DNA of 64,000 bases from Methylobrevis albus. GTDB lineage: Bacteria; Pseudomonadota; Alphaproteobacteria; Rhizobiales; Pleomorphomonadaceae. This document shows, piece by piece, positions 48,810-56,867 of the stretch. The notes under the pieces are model-generated. The model was not told where the DNA came from. It saw only the letters and a program-made list of their open reading frames with translations, and ran no database searches. The stretch lies in the NCBI RefSeq assembly GCF_015904235.1, contig NZ_JADZLT010000055.1:87502-151501 (forward strand). The letters run 5' to 3'. A program made the translations under genes and the position numbers. Each line of letters begins with the position of its first letter. Position 1 is the first letter of the stretch.

Positions 48810-49505
48810 ATGACAGCCTCGCCCGCCCTCGTCATTCCCGCGCCGGCCCCGGTGCTGCTGCCCGTCTCCGGGTCCGAGGCGCGGTTTCCGGTGCGCCGGG
48901 TCTATTGCGTCGGCCGCAACTATGCCGACCACGCCCGCGAGATGGGGCACGATCCCGACGCCGAGCCGCCGTTCTTCTTCCAGAAGAATGCCGACAACCT
49001 CGTCACCGATGGCCGCTTTCCCTATCCGGCCCTGAGCGAGGACGTGCACTACGAGGTCGAGCTCGCCGTGCTGCTCGGCGCCGGCGGCCGCGACATCGCC
49101 CGCGCGGACGCGGCGGCGACGATCTACGGCTATGCCGTCGCGCTCGACATGACGCGGCGCGACCTGCAGGCGAAGGCGAAGAAGGCCGGGCGGCCGTGGG
49201 AGGCGGCGAAGGCGGCGGAGTTCTCGGCGCCGATCGGGCTGGTGGCCCCGGCGTCTGCGGTTTCCGGCATCGCGGAGGCCGCGATCAGCCTCAGCGTCAA
49301 CGGCGCGGTGAAGCAGTCGGCCCGCATCTCCGACATGATCTGGCCGATCGAGGACGTGATCGCCCACCTTTCGACCCTGTTCATCCTCGCCCCCGGCGAC
49401 GTGATCCTGACCGGCACGCCGGCCGGCGTCGGCCCGGTGGTGCGCGGCGACGTGATGGAAGCGAGCGTCGAGGGGCTGCCGGGGCTGGTCGTCACGGTGG
49501 TTTGA
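48810..49505 (+). CDS. Fumarylacetoacetate hydrolase-family protein (acylpyruvase-like)
   Basis: 231 residues. 'VYCVGRNYADHAREMG', 'PPFFFQKNADNLV', 'HYEVELAVLLG' (metal-binding Glu-x-Glu), 'YAVALDMTRRDLQAKAKKAG', 'MIWPIEDVIAHLSTLFIL', 'GDVILTGTPAGVGPV' are the standard FAH C-terminal domain motifs. Short members of the family cleave acylpyruvates or decarboxylate oxaloacetate in the catabolism of aromatics and sugar acids. Divergent from a GntR gene. CCGGAGATC precedes the ATG. Confidence 0.9.
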   Translation: MTASPALVIPAPAPVLLPVSGSEARFPVRRVYCVGRNYADHAREMGHDPDAEPPFFFQKNADNLVTDGRFPYPALSEDVHYEVELAVLLGAGGRDIARADAAATIYGYAVALDMTRRDLQAKAKKAGRPWEAAKAAEFSAPIGLVAPASAVSGIAEAAISLSVNGAVKQSARISDMIWPIEDVIAHLSTLFILAPGDVILTGTPAGVGPVVRGDVMEASVEGLPGLVVTVV

Positions 49506-49542
49506 AGCCGGAAGGTCTGAAAAACGGCGGTGCGGCGGCCGG

Positions 49543-50418
49543 TCAGGCCGCCGGCTCGCTTTCCTCCAGCGCGCCGAGCAGCGCCTGCACCAGGCGGCCG
49601 GCTCCGGAACTGCGCGCCCAGACGGCGCCGATTTCCCGCACCGGCGCGGTGCCCGGCAGCGGCAGCATCCGGACCGACAGGCCCTCCGGCCACGGCCGCG
49701 CCCAGCGCGGCACGATCGAGAGGCCGAGGCCGTTGCTGACCATCACGGCGATGGCGTCGAGCGAATCGAGTTCGAGCCATTCCTTCGGCCGCAGCTCCTG
49801 GTCGCGCAGCCAGCTGTCGACGAGACGTCCGCCCCAGTTGTTGCTGTCGTAGCGGATGAAGGGGTGGCTCTCGATCAGCCGGATGACGTCGTCGCCGGGG
49901 GCGCTTTCCGGGCAGATCAGCATCAGCGGTTCGCGGCGCAGCGTGCGCCACTCGAAGCTCTTCGAGAGCTCGAAGGCCGGGCGCACCAGGATCGCCGCGT
50001 CGATGCGGGAATCGAGCAGCTGCTGGTAGAGGTCGGCCGAGGTGCCGGGCAACAGGAACACCTCGATGCCGCTCAGCCGCTCGCGCAGGATGCGCAGCGC
50101 CGGGGGCAGGAGGCCGGTCATCGCCGTCGACACCGCGCCGAGGCGAAGTTCGCCGGCCGGTACGTCGAGCCGGGCCAGGCCGCGCAGTTGGCGCACCTCG
50201 GCGAGAATGCGATTGCTGCGCTCGAGGATCGCCCGGCCGGCGTCGGTCGGCTGCACCGTGCGCCCGGCGCGCACCAGCAGCGGCACGCCGATTTCGGCTT
50301 CGAGCGCCTGCATCCGCTGGGAAATCGCCGCCGGCGTCACGCCGAGCCGGCGCGCGGCATCGGCGAGCGAGCCCTGCCGGACGACTTCGAGGAAGGTCTC
50401 GAGAAAGCGCGTCTCCAT
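49543..50418 (-). CDS. LysR-family transcriptional regulator
   Basis: 291 residues from ATG 50418 (a longer frame to 50496 is not LysR-like). The N-terminal 'METRFLETFLEVVRQGSLAD' followed by 'AARRLGVTPAAISQRMQALE' is the winged HTH; the C-terminal substrate-binding domain has 'LRLGAVSTAMTGLLPPALR' and 'SNGLGLSIVPRWARPWPEGL'. It is divergent from the SDR gene, and the box TTCTG-N7-CAGAA (50432-50448) lies between, as usual for LysR control of a divergent target. Confidence 0.9.
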   Translation of the reverse strand: METRFLETFLEVVRQGSLADAARRLGVTPAAISQRMQALEAEIGVPLLVRAGRTVQPTDAGRAILERSNRILAEVRQLRGLARLDVPAGELRLGAVSTAMTGLLPPALRILRERLSGIEVFLLPGTSADLYQQLLDSRIDAAILVRPAFELSKSFEWRTLRREPLMLICPESAPGDDVIRLIESHPFIRYDSNNWGGRLVDSWLRDQELRPKEWLELDSLDAIAVMVSNGLGLSIVPRWARPWPEGLSVRMLPLPGTAPVREIGAVWARSSGAGRLVQALLGALEESEPAA

Positions 50419-50431
50419 AAGCTTGCCTATC

Positions 50432-50448
50432 TTCTGAACGAAGCAGAA
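50432..50448. promoter_or_regulatory. Putative LysR box
   Basis: TTCTG and CAGAA with a 7-bp spacer, a T-N11-A-type dyad, in the 91-bp gap between lysR and the SDR gene. Confidence 0.5.
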
Positions 50449-50509
50449 TCCAGATTTCTTTTCGCTTTCGCACCGCGATACTGCGGACTTCAACAAGGAG
50501 GACTCAGAC

Positions 50510-51295
50510 GTGGATCTCGGACTTCAGGATAAGGTCGCGCTCGTCTTCGGCGCCGGTGGCGGGCTGGGCGGGGCGATCGCCGCGTCGCTGGCCGCCGAAG
50601 GCGCCAAGGTCGTGGTCGCCGACATCGACGAGGCCGCGGCCGCGCGCACCACCGACGCCATTGTCGCCGCCAGCGGCAAGGCGATCACCATGGCCTGGGA
50701 CGTCGCCGACCTCGGCCTGATCGCGCCGAATCTTGAGCGCATCCGCGCTGAGTTCGGCCCGGTCGACGTGCTGGTCAACAACACCGGCGGCCCGCCGCCG
50801 ACGCCCGCGGCCGGCCAGGCGCCCGAGGTGTGGTCGAAGTTCTTCGACAGCATGGTGCGCTCGGTGATCGCGCTGACCGACGCCGTGCTGCCCGAGATGC
50901 GCGAGCGCAAATGGGGCCGCATCATCACCTCGACCTCGTCCGGCGTCGTCGCGCCGATCGCCAACCTCGGCATCTCCAACTCGCTGCGGCTCGCCCTCGT
51001 CGGCTGGTCGAAGACGCTGGCGCGCGAGGTCGGCCGCGACGGCATTACGGCGAACATCGTGCTGCCCGGCCGCGTCGCGACGGGCCGCATCGTCTTCCTC
51101 GACGAGCAGAAGGCGAAGCGCGAGGGGCGGACGGTGGAAGAAGTCAGCGCCGAAAGCACCGCCGCGATCCCGGTCGGCCGCTACGGCGAACCGCAGGAAT
51201 ATGGCGACGCCGTCACCTTCCTCGCCAGTACCCGGGCGTCGTACATCACCGGCTCGGTCCTGCGCATCGACGGCGGCCTGATCGCCAGCATCTGA
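50510..51295 (+). CDS. Short-chain dehydrogenase/reductase with altered catalytic motif
   Basis: 261 residues from GTG with an AAGGAGG 8 nt upstream. Cofactor site 'VALVFGAGGGLGGAIAASLA' and 'DVLVNNTGGPPPTPAAGQ' are normal SDR. The active site is not: the region that should carry YxxxK reads 'IANLGISNSLRLALVGWSK', where Ser is where Tyr is expected and Arg where Lys is expected. The Ser of 'TSTSSGVVAPIA' is kept. C-terminal 'RIDGGLIASI' is normal. A subgroup of FabG-like reductases has this pattern; the reaction may differ. Its gene is followed by rraA-like 37 bp later and divergent from LysR. Confidence 0.85.
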   Translation: MDLGLQDKVALVFGAGGGLGGAIAASLAAEGAKVVVADIDEAAAARTTDAIVAASGKAITMAWDVADLGLIAPNLERIRAEFGPVDVLVNNTGGPPPTPAAGQAPEVWSKFFDSMVRSVIALTDAVLPEMRERKWGRIITSTSSGVVAPIANLGISNSLRLALVGWSKTLAREVGRDGITANIVLPGRVATGRIVFLDEQKAKREGRTVEEVSAESTAAIPVGRYGEPQEYGDAVTFLASTRASYITGSVLRIDGGLIASI

Positions 51296-51332
51296 CCCCG
51301 CCAGACCCGTCTCATCGTTCCAAGGAAGCAGC

Positions 51333-52040
51333 ATGGCACTCGATCCCAAGGTCGTCGAAACCCTGAAGGGCGTCTCGACCGCGACGCTCACCACCATCCT
51401 CCTGAAGAAGGGCCTGCGTAACGTCTGGATGCGCGGCACCCGGCCGATCCGCGCCGGCCAGCCGCGCCTCGTCGGCGAAGCCTTCACGTTGCGCTTCGTG
51501 CCGGCGCGCGAGGACCTCGCGACCCCGGCGAGCTGGGCCTCACCGATCTCCACTCGCGCCGCCATCGAGGCGATGCCGGAAGGCTGCATCGCGGTCGCCG
51601 ACGCGATGGGCGTCACCGACGCCGGCATCTTCGGCGACATCCTCTGTGCCCGCATGGCCAAGCGCAACGTCGCCGGTCTCGTCACCGACGGCGTGATGCG
51701 CGACGCCGCCGGCGTGCTCGGCACCGGCCTGCCGGTCTGGTGCGACGGCATCGCCGCCCCGCCGTCGGTGGCCGGCCTCACCTTCGTCGCCTGGCAGGAG
51801 CCGATCGCCTGCGGCGGCGTCGCGGTGTTCCCGGGCGACGTCGTCGTCGTCGACGACGACGGCGCCGTGCTGATCCCGATCGCGTTCCTGGACCAGATCC
51901 TCGCCGAGGCGCCCGAGCAGGAGCGCATGGAAGGCTGGATCATGACCGAGGTCGACCGCGGGGTGCCGCTGCCGGGGCTCTACCCGATGAACGCGGAGAC
52001 CAAGGAGCGCTACGAGGGGTGGAAGGCGTCGCAGGGCTGA
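51333..52040 (+). CDS. RraA-family protein (aldolase-type, HMG/CHA aldolase-like)
   Basis: 235 residues. Motifs 'GVSTATLTTILLKKGLRNVW', 'FTLRFVPAREDLATP', 'PEGCIAVADAMGVTDAGIFG', 'AKRNVAGLVTDGVMRDAAGV' (G.vtDG..RD, the metal-binding Asp region), 'PIACGGVAVFPGDVVVVDDD'. RraA-like folds either inhibit RNase E or act as pyruvate aldolases on 4-hydroxy-4-methyl-2-oxoglutarate-type substrates. The operon with SDR suggests the catabolic kind. A strong terminator follows. Confidence 0.88.
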   Translation: MALDPKVVETLKGVSTATLTTILLKKGLRNVWMRGTRPIRAGQPRLVGEAFTLRFVPAREDLATPASWASPISTRAAIEAMPEGCIAVADAMGVTDAGIFGDILCARMAKRNVAGLVTDGVMRDAAGVLGTGLPVWCDGIAAPPSVAGLTFVAWQEPIACGGVAVFPGDVVVVDDDGAVLIPIAFLDQILAEAPEQERMEGWIMTEVDRGVPLPGLYPMNAETKERYEGWKASQG

Positions 52041-52060
52041 GGGGGGGTTGAGGGGATGTG

Positions 52061-52099
52061 CGGCCGTCGCGGGGGTGCTCGCGGCGGCCGTTTTTGTTT
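52061..52099 (+). terminator. Intrinsic terminator after rraA-like gene
   Basis: CGGCCGTCGCG (52061-52071) pairs with CGCGGCGGCCG (52080-52090) with a single T-G wobble, followed by TTTTTGTTT. It is the clearest factor-independent terminator in the window. Confidence 0.85.
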
Positions 52100-52133
52100 G
52101 GGCGGGGGATTGTTGGGACCGAGTTGGGGGAGA

Positions 52134-52323
52134 GGCCGCTACCCCTCCCGACCCGGCTCCGCCGGGCCACCCTCCCCACGAGGGGGAGGGATTCGCACCT
52201 CGATAGGTCGCGGCCAGATCCAGCAATAGGTCGCGGCTAGATCCAGAGCATCAGTTGAAGACATCCCTCCCCCTCGTGGGGAGGGTGGCCCCGCCGGAGG
52301 CGGGGTCGGGAGGGGTAACGGCC
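52134..52323. repeat. Inverted repeat with internal tandem repeat, between convergent rraA-like and lhgO
   Basis: Left arm 52134-52192 (contains TACCCCTCCCGACCCGGCTC) and right arm 52263-52323 (contains GGGGTCGGGAGGGGTAACGG) are complementary with few mismatches. Between them ATAGGTCGCGGC-type unit of 21 bp is repeated at 52203-52223 and 52226-52246 with one base changed. Fills most of the 322-bp gene-free gap. Confidence 0.85.
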
Positions 52324-52362
52324 TATCCTCTTTACAAGAGCACCGTCAGCCCACCCCCACAT

Positions 52363-53553
52363 TCACCCCGCCAGCCGGTCCACGATCATCGCCGCGATCG
52401 GCATCGCCGAGGTCGCCGCCGGCGAGGGGGCGTTGCAGACGTGGAGCTGGCGTGGGGAGTCGAGGAACAGGAAGTCGTGCACCAGCGCGCCGTCGTTCAT
52501 CACCGCCTGGGCGCGGATGCCGGCGCCGGGGGTGCCGAGGTCATCCAAGGTGAGCTGCGGGCAGTACTTGCGGCACTCCTCGAGATAGCGCCGGCGCGAC
52601 ATCGAGTTGCGGAACTCGGTGATGCCGGATTTGAGGTTCTTGCGCGCCATGCGCCAGAAGCCGCCCGAGGTCGCCATCGCGGCGACGTCGGCGAGGCGGA
52701 CGCTGCCCTTGGCGTAGCCCTCGCGGTGGAAGCCGAGCACGGCGTTGGGGCCGAGGGTGACGCGGCCGTCGATCATCCTTGTGAGGTGGATGCCGAGGAA
52801 GGGCAGGTCGGGGTCGGGGATCGGGTAGATCAGGTGGCGCACGATGCCCGATTTCTCCGGCGGCAGCGTGTAGTACTCGCCGCGGAACGGCACGATCTGG
52901 AAGGTCGGGGCGAGGCCGGCGAGGCGGGCGATGCGGTCGGCCTGCAGCCCGGCGCAGGCGACGAGTTTTGCTGCGCGGAAGCGGTCGCCGGCGGCGGTCT
53001 GGACCGAAACGCCGCTGCCGTCCTCGTCGATCGCGGTGACGGCGGTGCCGGTGACGAGCTTGACGCCGAGGGTGCTAAGCCGTTCGGCGAGGGCGAGGCA
53101 GATCCGGCGGTAGTCGACGATGCCGGTCGCCGGCACCAGGATCGCGCCGACGCCGGCGATGTTGGGCTCGATCTCGCGCAGCCGGGCGGCCGAGACGTCC
53201 TCGATGGCGATCTCGTTCTGCGCCGCGCGGACTTTCAGGCCCTGCATGCGCTCGAGCTCGAGGGCGCTGGTCGCGACCAGCAGCTTGCCGCAGGTCTCGA
53301 AGGGGATGCCGGTCTCGCGGCAGAACGCCTTGGTCGCCTCGGCGCCGGCGCGGCAGAGCCGGGCCTTCAGCGAGCCGGGCGCATAATAGATGCCGGCGTG
53401 GATGACGCCGCTGTTGTGCCCGGTCTGGTGCAGCCCGTAGTCGGCCTCCTTCTCGACGAGCACGATGCGGGCGGCCGGGTCGCGCCGCTTCAGTTCGGCG
53501 GCCGTCGCGAGCCCGACGATGCCGCCGCCGACGATTGCATACTCGTAGTCCAT
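52363..53553 (-). CDS. lhgO: L-2-hydroxyglutarate oxidase
   Basis: 396 residues. N-terminal FAD site 'YAIVGGGIVGLATAAELKRR'; characteristic 'QTGHNSGVIHAGIYYAPGSL' and 'FCRETGIPFETCGKLLVAT', 'YTLPPEKSGIVRHLIYPIPD' and C-terminal 'CNAPSPAATSAMPIAAMIVD'. It oxidises L-2-hydroxyglutarate to 2-oxoglutarate and passes electrons to the quinone pool. It is the last gene of a minus-strand run tctC-tctB-tctA-lhgO (83 bp after tctA), so may serve a dicarboxylate or hydroxyacid imported by that system. Confidence 0.93.
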   Translation of the reverse strand: MDYEYAIVGGGIVGLATAAELKRRDPAARIVLVEKEADYGLHQTGHNSGVIHAGIYYAPGSLKARLCRAGAEATKAFCRETGIPFETCGKLLVATSALELERMQGLKVRAAQNEIAIEDVSAARLREIEPNIAGVGAILVPATGIVDYRRICLALAERLSTLGVKLVTGTAVTAIDEDGSGVSVQTAAGDRFRAAKLVACAGLQADRIARLAGLAPTFQIVPFRGEYYTLPPEKSGIVRHLIYPIPDPDLPFLGIHLTRMIDGRVTLGPNAVLGFHREGYAKGSVRLADVAAMATSGGFWRMARKNLKSGITEFRNSMSRRRYLEECRKYCPQLTLDDLGTPGAGIRAQAVMNDGALVHDFLFLDSPRQLHVCNAPSPAATSAMPIAAMIVDRLAG

Positions 53554-53635
53554 GGGACGTCCACTGCTGGGGTGGGGGCGGCGGGGCGCTTCGCCCCGCC
53601 GGAGAGGATAGCCGGAGGATGGCCGGGACCGGTGC

Positions 53636-55144
53636 TCAGATCTCCGCCTCGTCGGCGGCGATCTTGCGCTTGCCGAGGAAATGCAGCGCGACCGGCACCA
53701 GCAGCACGACGATGGTGGCGATGAACAGCACCAGGGCGATCGGCCGCTCGATGAACACGCTGAGGTCGCCCTGCGAGCTGATCATCGTGCGGCGGATGTT
53801 GCGCTCGAGCAACGGGCCGAGCACGAGGCCGAGGATCAGCGGCACCGCCGGATAGTCGAGCTTCAGGAGCACGACGCCGATTGCGCCGGCGATGATCGTC
53901 AGCATCACGCTCGAGAGCGAATAGTCGATGGCGTAGACGCCGAAGACGACGATGGCGATGACGATCGGATAGAGCAGCGCCGTCGAGACGAAGAGCGCGC
54001 TGGCGAGCAGCGGCGTCAGGGCGAGGGTGAGAAAGACCAGCGCGAGGTTGCCGATCGCGAAGCTGCCGAACACCGACCAGACGAAGTCCGGATTGGTGGC
54101 GAACAGCAGCGGGCCGGGCTGCAGGCCCACCATCAACAGGCCGCCCATCATGACGGCCGTGGTCGCCGAGCCCGGAATGCCGAGGCTGAACAGCGGGATC
54201 ATCGAGCCGTAGGAGGCGGAGTTGTTGGCGGCCTCGGGGGCGGCGACGCCCTGGACGATGCCGGTGCCGTAGGCGTCCGGGTTGCGCGAGGTGCGTTTCG
54301 CGATCGCATAGGAGAGCATCGTCGCGGCGGTGGCGCCGACGCCGGGCAGCACGCCGATGAAGAAGCCGACCACGGAGCCCTGGGCGAGCTGCCAGCGCGA
54401 GAGGATGGCGTCGGAGAAGCGGGGCATCAGCGAGCGGAAGCTGTAGCGGGCGAGCGGCTTGTCGACGGAGACCTCGAGCGTCGTGAAGATCGCGGTGAGG
54501 CCGAACAGGCCGACGGCGATGATCGAGAAGTCGAGGCCGTCGAAGAGGTCGACCGAGCCGAAGGTGTAGCGCGTCGAGCCCGCGATCGGGTCGAGGCCGA
54601 CGGTGCCGAGCCAGAAGCCGATCGCCAGCGCCACGAAGCCCTTGATCGCATTTCGGCCGCCGAGGACGCTGAGCAGCGACAGCGCGAAGCACATCATCGC
54701 GGTCATCTCGGTCGGGCCGAAGGCGAGCGCGAATTGCGACACCGGCACCGAGATGGCGACGAGGCCGAGGATGCCGAGTACGCCGCCGACGAAGGAGCCG
54801 AACACGCTCATGCCGAGGGCGCGGCCGGCCTCGCCCTTCTGGGCCATCGGATAGCCGTCGACGACGGTCATCACCGAGGGCGCGTCACCCGGGATGCCGA
54901 GCAGGATCGAGGTGATCGCGCCGCCGAACATCGAACCGTAGTAGACGCCGCCGAGGCAGGCGATGGCGGCGATGCCGCCGAAGCCGGCGGCGATCGGCAG
55001 CATGATCGCGACGCCGGCCGTGGGGCCGAGCCCCGGCAGCGCGCCGATCAGCAGGCCGACGACGGCGCCGAGCAGGGTACACATCAAGATTGCCGGATCG
55101 GACGCAGCGACGATGCCGTTCCACAGCAGAGCGAGGACTTCCAT
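53636..55144 (-). CDS. tctA: Tripartite tricarboxylate transporter permease TctA
   Basis: 502 residues, about 11-12 hydrophobic helices. Signatures: 'LLIGALPGLGPTAGVAIMLP', 'GGVYYGSMFGGAITSILLGI' with 'PGDAPSVMTVVDGYPMA', and 'GVLPGVGATAATMLSYAIAK'. It is the large membrane subunit of the TctABC system and imports a carboxylate with the TctC binding protein. 34 bp after tctB. Confidence 0.93.
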   Translation of the reverse strand: MEVLALLWNGIVAASDPAILMCTLLGAVVGLLIGALPGLGPTAGVAIMLPIAAGFGGIAAIACLGGVYYGSMFGGAITSILLGIPGDAPSVMTVVDGYPMAQKGEAGRALGMSVFGSFVGGVLGILGLVAISVPVSQFALAFGPTEMTAMMCFALSLLSVLGGRNAIKGFVALAIGFWLGTVGLDPIAGSTRYTFGSVDLFDGLDFSIIAVGLFGLTAIFTTLEVSVDKPLARYSFRSLMPRFSDAILSRWQLAQGSVVGFFIGVLPGVGATAATMLSYAIAKRTSRNPDAYGTGIVQGVAAPEAANNSASYGSMIPLFSLGIPGSATTAVMMGGLLMVGLQPGPLLFATNPDFVWSVFGSFAIGNLALVFLTLALTPLLASALFVSTALLYPIVIAIVVFGVYAIDYSLSSVMLTIIAGAIGVVLLKLDYPAVPLILGLVLGPLLERNIRRTMISSQGDLSVFIERPIALVLFIATIVVLLVPVALHFLGKRKIAADEAEI

Positions 55145-55178
55145 GGTGAAGTTCCTTGTGACGGGGGGGGGCGGATCG

Positions 55179-55646
55179 TCAGAAGCCGAGCGGGCCGACG
55201 GGCACGGGAACGCCGAGCAGGCCGTCGAACAGCCACCAGCAGATGATCGGCGTCAGCAGCGAGACGGCGGCGAGCCGGACGAGGAAGGCGCGGCTCGGAT
55301 CGGTGCGCAGCAGCAGCCCGATCACGACCATGGCGCCGAGGGTGGCGAGCGTCATGCCGAGGACGGGGATCAGCAGCAGCGAAACGATGAGCACGACGAC
55401 CACGCCGGCGGCCTTGATGATCTCGCGGCGCGACATGCCGGCGCTGAGCGTCTCGAGGTTGGTGACCGCGCGAAACAGGTTGATTGCGCTGAGCACGACG
55501 ATCGCGATGCCCATGATGAGCGGGAACAGTCCGGCGCCGGGCGTGGTGCCCTGCATGATGCCATAGTCGAGCCCGGTCCAGATCAGCCAGCCGCCGAAGA
55601 GGATCAGGAGACCGGCAACGGCCTTGTCGAGCGTGTGGATCGTCAT
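55179..55646 (-). CDS. tctB: Tripartite tricarboxylate transporter small permease TctB
   Basis: 155 residues from ATG 55646 ('MTIHTLDKAVAGLLILFGG'). Four membrane helices; 'GIMQGTTPGAGLFPLIMGIA' is the TctB G-x-GPG-x-FP-like motif. Together with TctA it forms the inner-membrane part of the transporter. The upstream ATG of the longer frame (55673) adds nine atypical residues. Confidence 0.88.
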   Translation of the reverse strand: MTIHTLDKAVAGLLILFGGWLIWTGLDYGIMQGTTPGAGLFPLIMGIAIVVLSAINLFRAVTNLETLSAGMSRREIIKAAGVVVVLIVSLLLIPVLGMTLATLGAMVVIGLLLRTDPSRAFLVRLAAVSLLTPIICWWLFDGLLGVPVPVGPLGF

Positions 55647-55771
55647 GGTCGTCTCTCCCCGGACGGCGGCCATCCTGCGTGGAATTGCCTTGTCGTCGCT
55701 TGTCCGCCGTGTCGCGTGAACGCCGGCGGGGGCGTCGAAGCCCTCGCCGGCAGGCCTTGCGGCCGTCGGGA

Positions 55772-56749
55772 TTACTCGATGATCCCGAGTTCCTTCATCA
55801 GGGTCTCGTAGCGCGCGTTGGTGGTCGCGATCGCCTCGGCGAAGCCGGCCGCATCCGTGAAGTCCGGAATGTCGTGGAAGCGGTCGATGTACTTCGTCTT
55901 CCAGGCGTCGCTGGTCGCGACCTGCTGGAGGATGCCCTCCCAGTAGGTGACCACCTCGGCCGGCACGCCGGCCGGCATCACGAGGCCGCGCAGCTGGGTG
56001 TGGACGATCTGGTCATGGCCGAGCTCGAGGAAGGTCGGCACGTCCGGGAAGGCCGGCGAGCGTTCGGCCGAGCTGATCGCGAGCGGACGCAGCGTGCCGG
56101 CCTGGATCTGGCTCATCGCCTCGGACGGGTTCATGTAGCCGACGTTAACGTGGCCGCCGAGCAGGGCCGCGAGCACTTCGCCCTCGCCGTCGAACGGGAT
56201 CGCGTCGATCTGCACGCCGAGGGCGTTCGAGGTGAGCTTGGCGAGCAGGGCCGCGTCGGAGACGACGCCGACCGTGCCGGTGGTGAGGCGGCCGGCGGTC
56301 TTCAGGTCGTCGAGCGTCTCGTAGCCGGCCGCGGCCGGGGCCACCATGATGTACGGCGACTGCGCGATCGAGGCGAGCGGGGTGAAGTCGCGGTAGCTCA
56401 CCGGCGAGCCGCCGAGCAGCGGGGTCGTGAAGAAGCTGACGCTGACGGTGGCGATGAAGTACGGGTCGGCGGTTTCCTTCGCGACCGTGCTGTAGCCGAC
56501 GGCGCCGGAACCGCCGGGACGGTTCTCCGGCAGGATGTTGACGGGCAGCAGGTCGAGCTCGGCGATCACCTCGGCGATGGTGCGGGCGAGCGTGTCGCTG
56601 CCGCCGCCGGCGCCGAACGGGATGATCATCTGGATGTCGCGCTCGGGGTACTCCGCGGCGGCGGGGGCGGCGGCGAGGGCGGCGGTCGCGAACAGGGCGA
56701 CGCCGGCGGTGCGCAGGCGGCCGAACGAGGTCGAAGCGGTCTTTGTCAT
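55772..56749 (-). CDS. tctC: Tripartite tricarboxylate transporter substrate-binding protein (Bug/TctC)
   Basis: 325 residues from ATG 56749. 'TAGVALFATAALAAAPAAAE' is a signal peptide. The mature protein has Bug-family features 'YPERDIQMIIPFGAGGGSDT', 'ILPENRPGGSGAVGYSTVAK', 'PSYRDFTPLASIAQSPYIMV'-like pocket, 'DVPTFLELGHDQI' and 'LRGLVMPAGVPAEVVTYWE'. It captures a carboxylate in the periplasm. First of the tctCBA set, 118 bp after the enolase-superfamily gene. Confidence 0.92.
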   Translation of the reverse strand: MTKTASTSFGRLRTAGVALFATAALAAAPAAAEYPERDIQMIIPFGAGGGSDTLARTIAEVIAELDLLPVNILPENRPGGSGAVGYSTVAKETADPYFIATVSVSFFTTPLLGGSPVSYRDFTPLASIAQSPYIMVAPAAAGYETLDDLKTAGRLTTGTVGVVSDAALLAKLTSNALGVQIDAIPFDGEGEVLAALLGGHVNVGYMNPSEAMSQIQAGTLRPLAISSAERSPAFPDVPTFLELGHDQIVHTQLRGLVMPAGVPAEVVTYWEGILQQVATSDAWKTKYIDRFHDIPDFTDAAGFAEAIATTNARYETLMKELGIIE

Positions 56750-56867
56750 TGGTTTTCCTCCCGTATTTTCAGGCTTTCGGCGCGCGGGCCGACAGGCCCC
56801 CTCCCGCACCCGCCGCGCCGCGCGGGCAACTTCTTCCCGCGGGAAGAGGCCGGGAGGGGGCGTCGTA

